Positions 1-9,291 of a DNA stretch of 64,000 nt are shown here, piece by piece. Source of the stretch: an uncultured Afifella sp. (GTDB lineage: Bacteria > Pseudomonadota > Alphaproteobacteria > Rhizobiales > Afifellaceae); the NCBI GenBank assembly GCA_947259045.1, contig CAMYKZ010000015.1, positions 1-64,000 on the forward strand, read 5' to 3'. A model generated the notes under the pieces. The model was given only the letters and a program-made list of their open reading frames with translations, ran no database searches and was not told the DNA's origin. The position numbers were made by a program, and so were the translations under genes. The number at the start of each line of letters is the position of its first letter. Position 1 is the first letter of the stretch.

Positions 1-341
1 GGGAACTGGCCGATCCGAGCGCCCATGCGGAAATGCTGGCCATTCGCGAAGCCGCCCGGTTGCTCGGTTCAGAACGCCTGAACGATTGCGATCTCTATGT
101 CACGCTGGAGCCCTGCACCATGTGCGCGGCGGCGATTTCGTTCGCGCGCATCCGACGGCTCTATTATGGCGCATTGGATGAAAAGGGCGGTGCGGTGGAA
201 AGCGGCGTGCGGTTTTTCTCCGCCGCCAGTTGTCATCATGCACCGGAAATCTATTCCGGCTTTTGCGAAAGCGAAGCGGCAGGCCTGCTCAAAGACTTCT
301 TTGCAGAGCGCCGTTCCCGGCCGGATGACGCGGCTCGGTGA
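1..341 (+). CDS. tadA: tRNA-specific adenosine deaminase TadA (5' truncated by window edge)
   Basis: Deaminates A34 to inosine in the anticodon of tRNA-Arg(ACG). The reading frame is open from base 3, and the zinc-ligand/catalytic HAE motif lies at 24-32, upstream of the first in-window ATG (33), so the true start is outside the window. The second zinc motif, PCTMC, follows at about 111-125. The C-terminal part and stop are intact. The 3' end overlaps the convergent patatin gene by 53 bp. Cytosine-deaminase-fold relatives share these motifs, but the HAEMLAIR context and the size favour TadA. Confidence 0.9.
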   Translation, partial: ELADPSAHAEMLAIREAARLLGSERLNDCDLYVTLEPCTMCAAAISFARIRRLYYGALDEKGGAVESGVRFFSAASCHHAPEIYSGFCESEAAGLLKDFFAERRSRPDDAAR

Positions 342-1212
342 CCCGAGCGCGTTCTGCCGGGTCACGGTCAAACAATTCTTCCGATTCGACCGCCAGTTCC
401 AGCCGCCGTTTGAAATCGTCCTTGATGCCCTGATTGTTTTCCAGGATCTGTTTCGTCTTGAAGAAATCAAGCACAAAAACGCCGTTGGTATCGGGCTGAA
501 CCAGAATATCCGGCTGATACCATTTCAGTTTTTCCGACAGGATCGCATGCATGGAGATCTGCGCCGCACCGACGACCACTTCCAGAAGCGACGGGGATCT
601 GTCGGGCTCGCCGACCGGCCCGCCGGCAACGTCGCTGGCGACCACGAGGTCGCAGTCTGCGACATGGTCATAGGGCAGCGGATTAAACGCGCCGCCATCG
701 ATCTGCATCCGGCCATGGATCAGAACCGGCGTGAAAACTGAGGGAATGGCAATCGACGCCGCCAGTGCCGGCAGCAGAGGCCCTTTGTCCATGACCGTTT
801 CCGACCAGCCGTAAAAATCGCAGGCAACAGCCTTCAGCGGAATTTGCAGTTCCTCAAACGTTTCCGGCAGGATTTCCACACCGGGAACAAAGGATTGCAG
901 AACGATTTCCGGATCGAACTGGGTCTGCATGGAGCGGCCGCGGATCAGGTTGGTGAACATGACCGGGCGGGCCTGCCAGAGCTTGGACAGAACGGCGCGG
1001 CGCTGGGAGTAAAATGAAACGGCGCGTTCGCGGATTTCTTCGCCCGACATGCCGGCGGCATAGGCCGCCCCCATCACCGAGCCGATCGATGTGCCCGATA
1101 TCATCGCCGGTTTCAGGCCCAGTTCGTCGAAGGCTTCCAGCACCACAATATGGGCGATGCCGCGGGCGCCGCCGCCGCCGAGGGCCAGTCCGATCGTCTT
1201 GTCACCGCTCAT
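289..1212 (-). CDS. Patatin-like phospholipase family protein (RssA-like)
   Basis: Predicted serine hydrolase of the bacterial patatin family, acting on phospholipid or other acyl esters. It has an N-terminal oxyanion-hole glycine loop (GGGGARG, about residues 12-18), the nucleophile elbow GTSIG (about residues 40-44) and the catalytic Asp in DGGAFNPLP in the second half. The 307-residue length fits the RssA/NTE-like single-domain group. No signal peptide is visible, so it is probably cytoplasmic. It converges on and overlaps tadA. The natural substrate cannot be read from the sequence. Confidence 0.85.
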   Translation of the reverse strand: MSGDKTIGLALGGGGARGIAHIVVLEAFDELGLKPAMISGTSIGSVMGAAYAAGMSGEEIRERAVSFYSQRRAVLSKLWQARPVMFTNLIRGRSMQTQFDPEIVLQSFVPGVEILPETFEELQIPLKAVACDFYGWSETVMDKGPLLPALAASIAIPSVFTPVLIHGRMQIDGGAFNPLPYDHVADCDLVVASDVAGGPVGEPDRSPSLLEVVVGAAQISMHAILSEKLKWYQPDILVQPDTNGVFVLDFFKTKQILENNQGIKDDFKRRLELAVESEELFDRDPAERARVTEPRHPAGNGALQRSL

Positions 1213-1380
1213 TATGAACTCCGTTCATTACCCAGATGGGAAAGGTCAGCGCCAGGCGCAAGGCCGAATTGATAATCATAATAGGTTGGCATGATTAAAA
1301 TTTGACGTAAAACCGATGCGATTGCCGAAACTCGTTCAACATTTGGTTAATTTTGCGGCGGAGGGCGGCAATCGCCTCGA

Positions 1381-2286
1381 TCATGGTTCGTCGTGCAGAA
1401 GAAACGGCATCAGCGCATCAAGCAGGGCGGCAGGGTTTTCTTCATGGGCAAAATGCCCGGCGTCAATTCCGGCGCCGCTCACCGTCTCCGCCCAGCCGCG
1501 CCAGATCTCCAGCGGATCCCCGGCGAGCTCCGGAAATCCGCCATTGCCGTAGATAACATGCACCGGGCAGGTGATTTTCACGCCCGCATCGCGGTCGCGG
1601 CGGTCGGCATCGAAATCGCAGGTCGCGCCGGCACGGTAATCCTCGCACATGGCATGCAGCCGGGCCGGGTCGGCATAGTTGGCCCGGTAACATGCCAGCG
1701 CCTGTTCGCCAAAGGCCGACAGATCGCCGCTTTGCGACCAGCTTGCCAATGTCGTTTCAGCATAAAAATCCGCGTCATTGCCGATCAACCGCTCCGGCAG
1801 GGGGTGCGGGCGGGCAAGAAACATCCAGTGATAGGTCTTGTGCGCCAGCGCCGGGCTGATCCGGGTCCACACATCATAGGTCGGCACGATGTCGAGAATG
1901 CCAAGCCGGTCGAGCCGGTCGGGAAAATCGAGCGCCAGCCGGTAGGCCACCCGCGCGCCGCGGTCATGGCCGACAAGCCTGAACGTCTCGTGCTCCAGCT
2001 CATCCATCATGGCGATCACATCGACGGCCATAGCGCGCTTGGAATAAGCAAAATGGCCGGGCTCGTCGGCCGGGCAGGAACTTTCGCCATAACCGCGCAG
2101 ATCCGGCAGGATCAGCGTGAAATGTTCCGCAAGCTTCGGCGCGATCCGGTGCCAGCAGACATGGCTCTGCGGATAGCCGTGCAACAGCACCAATGGCGGC
2201 CCGGACCCGCCGATGCGGGCATAGATGCGCGCGGCGCCGGTATCGAAGATCCGGGTTTCAAAACCTGGAAAGAGATCCTCTGTCAT
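1381..2286 (-). CDS. Alpha/beta hydrolase, fluoroacetate/haloacetate dehalogenase-like
   Basis: An alpha/beta hydrolase of 301 residues whose nucleophile elbow is GHDRGAR, with Asp rather than Ser. This is the signature of haloacetate/fluoroacetate dehalogenases. The known halide/carboxylate-binding set also appears: the two Arg of the DRGAR motif, Asp in ILDIVPTY, the His-Trp pair in YHWMF, Tyr in EDYRAG and the catalytic His in GHFAHEE. HGYPQS supplies the oxyanion region. It would hydrolyse C-halogen bonds of 2-haloacids, but many members are uncharacterised and may use other substrates. Its start overlaps the purD stop by 4 bp, so the two are probably co-transcribed. Confidence 0.8.
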   Translation of the reverse strand: MTEDLFPGFETRIFDTGAARIYARIGGSGPPLVLLHGYPQSHVCWHRIAPKLAEHFTLILPDLRGYGESSCPADEPGHFAYSKRAMAVDVIAMMDELEHETFRLVGHDRGARVAYRLALDFPDRLDRLGILDIVPTYDVWTRISPALAHKTYHWMFLARPHPLPERLIGNDADFYAETTLASWSQSGDLSAFGEQALACYRANYADPARLHAMCEDYRAGATCDFDADRRDRDAGVKITCPVHVIYGNGGFPELAGDPLEIWRGWAETVSGAGIDAGHFAHEENPAALLDALMPFLLHDEP

Positions 2287-3569
2287 TCTCGCTGCCCTCT
2301 TATCCGGCCGATCGCCCGCCAGCCGATATCGCGGCGGCAGAACCCTTCCGGCCAGTCGATCAGATCGACCGCTCTGTAGGCCCGCATCTGCGCCTCTTCG
2401 ATGGTCGCGCCGGTCGCCGTCACGTTGAGCACCCGCCCGCCAACGGCCAGCACCTTGTCGCCGTCGCGTTTCGTGCCGGCATGGAAAATCGTCACGCCCT
2501 CGACCGCGCCGGCATCCTCGAGCCCGCGAATTTCGCTGCCCTTATCATAGGCGCCGGGATAACCGTTCGCCGCCATCACCACGCTCAGCGCGGCATCGTC
2601 AAACCAGCGCACGCTCATCTGATCGAGCACGCCGTCGGCGGCGCCCTTGAGAAGCAGCAGCAGATCGTCCTTCAGCCGCATCATCAGCACCTGGCATTCC
2701 GGATCGCCAAAGCGGACATTATATTCAATCAGCTCCGGCCCCCTGGCCGTGATCATCAGCCCGGCAAACAGCACGCCGCGAAACGGTGTGCCGCGATCCG
2801 CCAGCGCCGCGATCGTCGGCTCGATGATCTCCGCCATAGTGCGGGCGACCATCGCCTCGTCGAGCACTGGCGCCGGCGAATAGGCGCCCATGCCGCCGGT
2901 ATTCGGCCCTTCGTCGCCGTCATGGACGCGCTTGTGATCCTGCGCAGTGGCGAGCGGCAGCACCGTTTTGCCATCGGATATGGCAAAGAAGCTTGCCTCC
3001 TCGCCTTCAAGAAAATCCTCAACCACCAGCGATGCGCCGGCGTCGCCGAACGCGCCGCCGAAAATCATCTCAACCGCACCGCGGGCCTGATCCATGGTCT
3101 CGGCGATGATGACGCCCTTGCCGGCGGCAAGCCCGTCCGCCTTGATGACGATCGGCAGACTGCGGCCTTCAAGATAGGCGAGTGCGGCGCCCGCTTGCGT
3201 GAAATGTTCGTAAGCGGCGGTCGGAATATTCGCCTCGCGGCAGAGCGCCTTGGTGAAGTGCTTTGAGCCTTCAAGCTGTGCCGCAGCGGCCGACGGCCCG
3301 AACGCCTTGATGCCGGCGGCCTCCAGCGCATCGCCAAGACCTGCCACCAACGGCGCTTCCGGGCCGATCACCACCAGATCGATTTCATTGTTGCGGCAGA
3401 AGCTTATCACGGCGTCATGATCGTCAGCGTCAAGCGCGACGCATTCGGCTTCCTGGCAGATACCGCCATTGCCGGGCGCGGCATAAAGCTTTGTCATAAG
3501 CGGCGACGCCGCCAGCGCCCAGGCCAGAGCATGTTCGCGGCCGCCGGAGCCGATCAGGAGGATGTTCAT
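2283..3569 (-). CDS. purD: Phosphoribosylamine--glycine ligase
   Basis: GAR synthetase: ATP-dependent joining of glycine to 5-phosphoribosylamine, the second step of purine synthesis. The 428-residue protein begins with the nucleotide-binding loop [11 protein letters not shown], has the ATP-grasp core ([11 protein letters not shown], about residues 140-150) and the metal-binding NVRFGDPE segment. Length and motifs are standard for a single-domain PurD. It is followed at a 4-bp overlap by the dehalogenase-like gene. Its start faces ubiA divergently across about 190 bp. Confidence 0.97.
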   Translation of the reverse strand: MNILLIGSGGREHALAWALAASPLMTKLYAAPGNGGICQEAECVALDADDHDAVISFCRNNEIDLVVIGPEAPLVAGLGDALEAAGIKAFGPSAAAAQLEGSKHFTKALCREANIPTAAYEHFTQAGAALAYLEGRSLPIVIKADGLAAGKGVIIAETMDQARGAVEMIFGGAFGDAGASLVVEDFLEGEEASFFAISDGKTVLPLATAQDHKRVHDGDEGPNTGGMGAYSPAPVLDEAMVARTMAEIIEPTIAALADRGTPFRGVLFAGLMITARGPELIEYNVRFGDPECQVLMMRLKDDLLLLLKGAADGVLDQMSVRWFDDAALSVVMAANGYPGAYDKGSEIRGLEDAGAVEGVTIFHAGTKRDGDKVLAVGGRVLNVTATGATIEEAQMRAYRAVDLIDWPEGFCRRDIGWRAIGRIRGQRE

Positions 3570-3756
3570 CAGGCTGGGTGTCCCACTGTCTCGCAGGAGA
3601 CTGAGATATCACGGGTTTGCCGGGGCCGGAAGCGGCGAGGGGGAAGTTATCAACGGGCTGATCCGGTTCGCAATCATGTCACCCTCATACCTCATACAAT
3701 TACATCATCTGATTGACCCGCGCCATCGCGCCACCTTGACGTTTCATGCTCAACCC

Positions 3757-4704
3757 ATGACATCTGTCACCATGAACACGCCCGCGCCGACAGCCCTGCC
3801 TGATGCCGCCGCCCGCAACTGGCTGGACCGGTTTGCGCCGGCCTGGTTGGTGCCCTATGGCCGGCTTGCCCGCTGGGACCGGCCGATCGGCTGGTGGCTG
3901 CTCTTGTGGCCGTGCTGGTGGTCGTCGGTTCTGGCGACAATCGCCATGGGCGAGCGTTACCCGAACCTCTGGCATCTGGCCTTGTTCATGATCGGCGCCA
4001 TCGCCATGCGCGGCGCCGGCTGCACCTATAACGATCTGGTCGACCGCGATATCGACGCGCAAGTGGAGCGTACCGCCAACCGGCCGATTCCGTCGGGCGC
4101 GGTCAGCGCGAAACAGGCGGTGATTTTTCTTGTCCTCCAGGCGCTTGCTGGCTTTGTCGTACTCATCCAGTTCAATGCCTATACGATCTGGCTCGGCATC
4201 GCCTCGCTTGCCGTGGTCGCCGCCTATCCGTTTATGAAGCGTATCACCAGCTGGCCGCAATTCGTTCTCGGGCTTGCGTTTTCCTGGGGCGCGCTGGTCG
4301 GCTGGTCGGCTGAATTCGGATCCCTGTCGGCGGCACCCCTGCTGCTTTACGCCGCCAGCATCGTCTGGACCATCGGCTACGACACGATCTACGCCCACCA
4401 GGACAAGGAAGACGATGCGGTGATCGGCGTGCGCTCCACCGCGCTGCTGTTTGGCGAGCGTACCCGGATGATGGTGACGCTGTTTTATGGCGCAGCGATT
4501 GTCCTGCTCGGCACGGCGATAGTGCAGGCGGGCGGCGGCGTCGTCGCCGCGGCCGGGCTGCTGCTGGCGGCCGTGCACATGACCTGGCAGATCGTCACGC
4601 TGGATATCGACAATGCCGAAAACTGTCTTGAGCGGTTCAGGGCAAACCGCGCGACCGGCTGGATAATTTTCATCGCGCTAGTGCTGGAGGCGCTCACTCT
4701 TTGA
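3757..4704 (+). CDS. ubiA: 4-hydroxybenzoate polyprenyltransferase
   Basis: Membrane prenyltransferase that attaches the polyprenyl tail to 4-hydroxybenzoate in ubiquinone synthesis. The first Asp-rich motif (NDLVDRDIDAQVERTANRP) and the second (YDTIYAHQDKEDD) bind the Mg-diphosphate. Multiple hydrophobic helices separate them. The frame is open from 3562, but family homology starts only around the AWLVPYGRLARWDRPIGWW segment. I therefore take ATG 3757 (315 residues); ATG 3772 is equally possible. It links functionally with the cytochrome oxidase operon through the quinone pool. Confidence 0.95.
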   Translation: MTSVTMNTPAPTALPDAAARNWLDRFAPAWLVPYGRLARWDRPIGWWLLLWPCWWSSVLATIAMGERYPNLWHLALFMIGAIAMRGAGCTYNDLVDRDIDAQVERTANRPIPSGAVSAKQAVIFLVLQALAGFVVLIQFNAYTIWLGIASLAVVAAYPFMKRITSWPQFVLGLAFSWGALVGWSAEFGSLSAAPLLLYAASIVWTIGYDTIYAHQDKEDDAVIGVRSTALLFGERTRMMVTLFYGAAIVLLGTAIVQAGGGVVAAAGLLLAAVHMTWQIVTLDIDNAENCLERFRANRATGWIIFIALVLEALTL

Positions 4705-4718
4705 GCAGCGGCAAAAAC

Positions 4719-5288
4719 TCAGTCGCGCGCGATAATCTCACGGCCTGAAACGCGGGACCCCGCACGGCCATGGCCGTTCTTGCGCCTTGCCAGAAACCTT
4801 GGCCGGCGTTTGGCGGCCGCACTGCCGCGGCGCTCAAGCTGCGGACCGGCGATCACGCCGCCCAGTTTCATCGGATCACCGGATATCTCGCCGTCGCGCG
4901 AGATGGCAACAGCCGGCAGGCGCAACTGGCGGGCAAGATCGTCGCGCAGATCCATCGCCGCACCGAGTTTGGCGAGACCGGAAACCGTCATGGTCAGACC
5001 CGGATCGGCATGCATCAGGCGCACGGCGTAACTGCGCACCTCGTCATCGTCATGACCGCTTTCGCTGCCACTGATGACCAGCGCCACGCATTGATAGAAG
5101 GCGGCAGGCAGGGATATGCGGCAGGTCAGGCCGCCGACATTGCGGTCGACGATCAGCGATTTGCGATCAATGACAAACCGGCAGGTTTCGTCGTCACCGG
5201 CCGTCGCATTGTAGCCGCCGCCGGCCAAGGCCGCCGCAGCATTGGCCATTGCCGGCTTGCTGAGCAGAAGTGTGGAAAGCTGATCCAT
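4719..5288 (-). CDS. DUF6101 family protein
   Basis: A 189-residue protein I assign to DUF6101, a small family of unknown function found next to ubiA in Hyphomicrobiales. The central part (CRFVIDRKSLIVDR through LMHADPGLTMTV) looks like a beta-rich domain. The C-terminal 40 residues are strongly basic (RRPRFLARRK), suggesting nucleic-acid or membrane-surface contact. No signal peptide or transmembrane helix is apparent. It converges on ubiA with only 14 bp between stops. The function is unknown. Confidence 0.7.
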   Translation of the reverse strand: MDQLSTLLLSKPAMANAAAALAGGGYNATAGDDETCRFVIDRKSLIVDRNVGGLTCRISLPAAFYQCVALVISGSESGHDDDEVRSYAVRLMHADPGLTMTVSGLAKLGAAMDLRDDLARQLRLPAVAISRDGEISGDPMKLGGVIAGPQLERRGSAAAKRRPRFLARRKNGHGRAGSRVSGREIIARD

Positions 5289-5478
5289 CCCGTTTTCCCC
5301 GTCTCGGTTTCGTTCGAGCCGTTCCCGTCGGCCCGATATTCCCCAATCGAGCGGCTAAACTACGCGCTGACCCTCGGAAGCGGCTTAACAAAGACGGTTA
5401 ATTTTTTGTGCATTGGAATCAGGGTAAGGAAAGTCTAAACGCAGTGGATAAAATCGTGCCGATCATGAAAGGCCCTGG

Positions 5479-6267
5479 ATGACCCATTCTCACGCGCAAG
5501 ACCTGCAATTGCTGCAGGATGCCGCCCGCACCTCCGGGCGGATTGCCATGGGTTATTTCGGCAAGGATCCGGAAATCTGGAAAAAGCAGGGCGGTTCGCC
5601 GGTAACGGAGGCGGATATGGCGGTCGACGATTATCTGCGCCTGACCTTGCTTGAAGCCCGGCCGGATTATGGCTGGCTGTCGGAGGAGACGGCCGATACG
5701 CCGGAGCGGATGGGCAAAACCCGCATCTTTGTCGTCGATCCGATCGACGGCACCCGCGGCTTTATCAATGGCGATTCGCGCTGGTGCGTCAGTATCGCAA
5801 TTGTGGAAGCCGGGCGGCCGATCGCCGGGGTGCTGATGGTTCCGGTCCAGGACCGGCTGATGGCGGCAAGCCTGGGCGGCGGCGCGACCTGCGACGGCAA
5901 GCCGATGGCCGCCAGCCATAAAGCCTTTGGCGCCGACGCGCTGGTCAACGGCCCGCAGAGCTGGCTCGATGGCAAAAGCTTTCGCAGCGTGCGCGCGCGC
6001 GGCGCAGATTATGTGCCTTCGCTGGCCTATCGTTTCGCCCAGGTCGGCCTTGGCGAGATTGATGCGGCCTTTTCCAAGCCCAATGCCCATGACTGGGACC
6101 TTGCAGCCTGCGATCTTTTGGTGCACGAAGCCGGTGGCCGTTTAACCGATTTGCACGATTGCGCGCCGCAATATAACCGCGCCGTGCTGAAGCACGGCAT
6201 TCTGGTGGCCGGCAATGCACTGGCACAGCCGCAACTGGTCCAGGAATTGGCCGACAGTTCCGCTTAG
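5479..6267 (+). CDS. Inositol monophosphatase-family phosphatase (CysQ-like 3'(2'),5'-bisphosphate nucleotidase)
   Basis: Mg-dependent, Li-sensitive phosphatase superfamily member of 262 residues. The metal-binding motifs are SEET (about residues 70-73), DPIDGTRGF (about 88-96) and WDLAACDLLVHEAGG near the C-terminus. The DGTRGF and WDLAA variants point to the CysQ/HisN-type subgroup. It is the first gene of a co-directional block (DUF4170, MsbA-like, DUF374, waaA, lpxK). Its exact substrate (PAP, inositol phosphate or histidinol phosphate) cannot be fixed from sequence. Confidence 0.85.
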   Translation: MTHSHAQDLQLLQDAARTSGRIAMGYFGKDPEIWKKQGGSPVTEADMAVDDYLRLTLLEARPDYGWLSEETADTPERMGKTRIFVVDPIDGTRGFINGDSRWCVSIAIVEAGRPIAGVLMVPVQDRLMAASLGGGATCDGKPMAASHKAFGADALVNGPQSWLDGKSFRSVRARGADYVPSLAYRFAQVGLGEIDAAFSKPNAHDWDLAACDLLVHEAGGRLTDLHDCAPQYNRAVLKHGILVAGNALAQPQLVQELADSSA

Positions 6268-6312
6268 ACGACCCGGCCAGTTGTGAAACAGCAATAGAAA
6301 CGGATACACAAA

Positions 6313-6585
6313 ATGGCGGCTAACAAAGATTCTGATGACAATGCGGCCGAAACCGGCGAACAACTCCTCCATCTTGTCTTTGGCGGTGAGCTGGACAGCC
6401 TCGACAAAATCCATTTCAAGGATCTGGCCGGGCTTGATATTGTCGGCATCTATCCCAACTATGCCGAGGCCTACAGGGCCTGGAAAGACAAGGCGCAGAT
6501 GACGGTCGACAATGCCGAAATGCGCTATTTCATTGTTCACATGCACCGTCTGCTTGATCCCGACAGTGCTGGCGAACACGGCTGA
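6313..6585 (+). CDS. DUF4170 domain-containing protein
   Basis: A 90-residue acidic cytoplasmic protein. The segment LHLVFGGELDSLDKIHF...DIVGIYPNYAEAYRAWKDKAQ is typical of DUF4170, a small alphaproteobacterial family recurrently placed between a CysQ-like phosphatase and an MsbA-like exporter. The start sits 45 bp after the phosphatase stop. The biochemical role is unknown. Conserved gene order suggests a supporting role in outer-membrane lipid synthesis (inference). Confidence 0.85.
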   Translation: MAANKDSDDNAAETGEQLLHLVFGGELDSLDKIHFKDLAGLDIVGIYPNYAEAYRAWKDKAQMTVDNAEMRYFIVHMHRLLDPDSAGEHG

Positions 6586-6617
6586 GAGCCAGGCGCGGAA
6601 AGATATAAATCATCGCT

Positions 6618-8501
6618 ATGGGCGATCGCAGCAAACAATCCGGTGAAATTTCGCCGCCACTTGGCTCAAAGTTGCACAAGTCCGATCAGGGAGATCGCCA
6701 GCGCGACGATCTGAGTGCGGGCAATGCCAGCATGGGCGCGGTCATGAACCGCCTCGTGCGCGAGTTCATCGCACCGCACTGGCGCGTTCTGGCGGTCGGC
6801 CTGTCAGCGATGATCTTTGTCGCCGCGACCACCGGCGCCCTGCCGTATCTGATGAAACTGGTGGCTGACGAAATTCTCGAAGGCAAGAACGAGGCGCTGC
6901 TCTACACGCTGCCGCTGGTCATTCTTGTCGTTATGACATTGCGCGCCATCGCCGACTGGATTTCCCGTGTGGCCGATGCCTGGCTCGGCAACCGGGTGAT
7001 CGCGGATTTGCGTATCCGCATGTTCGATGTGCTCGCCTATGCCGACCTGAGCTGGATCCAGGATACCCATTCCGGCCGGTATGTGTCCGCCTTCGTCAAT
7101 GATGTGCCGATCGTCGACCGGGCCGGCGCCAAACCGCTGACCGCCCTTGTCAAGAACGGCCTCAGCACGGTCTTCTTGATGGGCATGATGTTCTACATGG
7201 ACTGGAAACTTTCGATCCTGACCATCGTCGGCATGCCGATTGCGCTGATCTTTCTGCGCCGGCAGAAAAAACGCATCAAGACGGCCTCCCGGAAATCCCT
7301 GCGTGAAGCCGGCGATTTCGGCAGCCTGCTGACCCAGACCATCCAGGGGATCCGCGTCGTCAAGGCCTATGGCCAGGAAGACGCCGAGGCGGTGCGGGTG
7401 CGCAATGTCGTCAACAATATCATGTATTATCTGGTCAAGACGGCCAGGGCGCGCGCCGCCGTTGCGCCGATCACCGAGTTTGTCGCAGGCCTCGGGTTTG
7501 CCGCCGCGGTTTTTTATGCCGGCTGGCAGAGCATCTATGCCGATGTCACGCTCGGCGATTTCATGGGGTTCATCACGGCGGCGATGCTGATGTACCAGCC
7601 GCTTCGTTCGCTGTTCAACGTACAGGCCCAGATGACGGAAGGCGTCACCGCGGCGAACCGGATCTTCGCCATTATCGATCACGACCGCAAGGTGACGGAA
7701 CCGGAAGATGCGCCGCCGCTCGCAGTTCCCGACGGCCGGATTACGTTTTCCAATGTGGAATTCGCCTATGAGGCCGACACGCCGATCCTCAGCGGCTTCG
7801 ATCTGGAAATTGCGCCGGGCGAGAAAATCGCCCTTGTCGGCCCCAGCGGCAGCGGCAAGAGCACGGTGCTCAATCTGGTGCTGCGTTTTTTCGATCCCCA
7901 GGTCGGCCAGGTCAAGATCGACGGGCAGGATATCAGCCAGGTGTCATTGGCAAGCCTGCGCTCGCAGATTGCCTTGCTGACCCAGGAACCGGTCCTGTTC
8001 GACGACACGATTGCAAATAATATCGCCTACGGATCGGAAGGGGCGGACATGGACCGGATCGTCGATGCGGCCAAGGCGGCTGCAGCGCACGACTTCATCT
8101 CCGAACTGTCGAAGGGATACGACACAAGGGTCGGTGAGGATGGCAGCCGGATGTCCGGCGGCGAGAAGCAGCGCATCGCCTTCGCGCGCGCCATGTTGCG
8201 CGGCGCGCCGATCCTGCTGCTCGATGAACCGACAAGCGCGCTTGATGCGGAATCGGAAGCCAAGATCCAGCGGGCGATGGAATCCCTGCTTGAGGGCCGC
8301 ACGGTGATCATGATCGCGCATCGCCTTTCAACGGTGCAGAAAGCGGACCGGATCTGCGTCATGGGCGGCGGCCGTATCGAGCAGCAGGGCAGCCATGACG
8401 AGCTTGTCCGGCAGCCGGGTACCTATGCGCGCATGGTCCAGGCCCAGACCGGACTTGACCTCAGAGTCGACGGGCCGGCACTGGTTGCGGCAAGCGAATA
8501 G
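6618..8501 (+). CDS. ABC transporter, ATP-binding/permease fusion, lipid A exporter (MsbA)-like
   Basis: Half-size exporter of 627 residues, predicted to work as a homodimer flipping lipid A or a related lipid. The transmembrane domain occupies about residues 50-340. The nucleotide-binding domain has Walker A GPSGSGKST, Q-loop LTQEP, signature MSGGEKQR, Walker B ILLLDEPTSALD and the H-loop AHRLS. The first 38 residues are polar and non-conserved; a later start near 6732 is possible because the first ATG has only a weak ribosome binding site. Position before DUF374, waaA and lpxK supports an LPS role. Drug export cannot be excluded. Confidence 0.88.
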   Translation: MGDRSKQSGEISPPLGSKLHKSDQGDRQRDDLSAGNASMGAVMNRLVREFIAPHWRVLAVGLSAMIFVAATTGALPYLMKLVADEILEGKNEALLYTLPLVILVVMTLRAIADWISRVADAWLGNRVIADLRIRMFDVLAYADLSWIQDTHSGRYVSAFVNDVPIVDRAGAKPLTALVKNGLSTVFLMGMMFYMDWKLSILTIVGMPIALIFLRRQKKRIKTASRKSLREAGDFGSLLTQTIQGIRVVKAYGQEDAEAVRVRNVVNNIMYYLVKTARARAAVAPITEFVAGLGFAAAVFYAGWQSIYADVTLGDFMGFITAAMLMYQPLRSLFNVQAQMTEGVTAANRIFAIIDHDRKVTEPEDAPPLAVPDGRITFSNVEFAYEADTPILSGFDLEIAPGEKIALVGPSGSGKSTVLNLVLRFFDPQVGQVKIDGQDISQVSLASLRSQIALLTQEPVLFDDTIANNIAYGSEGADMDRIVDAAKAAAAHDFISELSKGYDTRVGEDGSRMSGGEKQRIAFARAMLRGAPILLLDEPTSALDAESEAKIQRAMESLLEGRTVIMIAHRLSTVQKADRICVMGGGRIEQQGSHDELVRQPGTYARMVQAQTGLDLRVDGPALVAASE

Positions 8502-8535
8502 ATCACATGCTGCTGTCCCCTCCAAGGCCGCTGTC

Positions 8536-9291
8536 ATGTCCGAGGTCAGCGAATTTCCGCCGAACATATCCGGTTCAATGAAAAAGCTGTTGAAGAGAAT
8601 CGGACGCTCGCAGTTTGTGCTCGCGACAGCCGGGCGGCTACTGGCGTTCTACCTCAAGTTCGTCTGGGCGACGACGCGGTTCAAGACCGATCCCGATGAC
8701 CATTATCTTCCGGTCTATGATCATATGCCCTTCATTCTCGCCACATGGCACGGACTGCATCTGATGGTGCCGCTGGCGAAACGCAAGGACCATCCGGTCA
8801 CGGTTCTGGTCTCGCGTTCCGGCGATGGCGAAGTCAACGCGGCCGCGGCAAGATCCATGGGGCTTTCGGTCATCCGCGGCTCCGGCGGGCGGGCGCAGAA
8901 GAAAGCGGCCAGCAAAGGCGGCGCCGGAGGTTTCCTGCGCATGAAATCAACGCTGGAAAAGGGCGGCACTGTTGCCCAGACGGCAGACGTGCCGCGTGGG
9001 ACGCCACGCCGATGCGGCCTTGGCATTGTTACGCTTGCACTGCATTCCGGTCGCCCCATTGTGCCGGTGGCGGTGGCGACCCGCCACTTCATCGAACTCG
9101 ACAACTGGGATAAAACACGAATCCCGTTACCGTTCGGACGCGGCAGTGTTGCGGTCGGCCAGCCGGTTTACGTCATGTCCGACGAGAATGATCCGGATTT
9201 GCAGGCGGCACGCAGCGAAGTGGAAAAGGAAATGAACCGTGCGCAGCATACCGCCGACAGGCTGGCCGGCATCATGATCAGGCCGCAATGA
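8536..9291 (+). CDS. DUF374 lysophospholipid acyltransferase-like protein
   Basis: Predicted LPLAT-superfamily acyltransferase (251 residues from ATG 8536; ATG 8578 is an alternative). WHGLHLMVPLA and the downstream SRSGDGEVNAAAARSMG and VIRGSGGR segments match the DUF374 pattern. It lies between the MsbA-like exporter and waaA, overlapping the waaA start by 4 bp, so it is translated with the Kdo/lipid A genes. It probably transfers or remodels an acyl chain on lipid A or a related lipid (inference). The open frame extends upstream into the exporter gene but without homology. Confidence 0.85.
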   Translation: MSEVSEFPPNISGSMKKLLKRIGRSQFVLATAGRLLAFYLKFVWATTRFKTDPDDHYLPVYDHMPFILATWHGLHLMVPLAKRKDHPVTVLVSRSGDGEVNAAAARSMGLSVIRGSGGRAQKKAASKGGAGGFLRMKSTLEKGGTVAQTADVPRGTPRRCGLGIVTLALHSGRPIVPVAVATRHFIELDNWDKTRIPLPFGRGSVAVGQPVYVMSDENDPDLQAARSEVEKEMNRAQHTADRLAGIMIRPQ

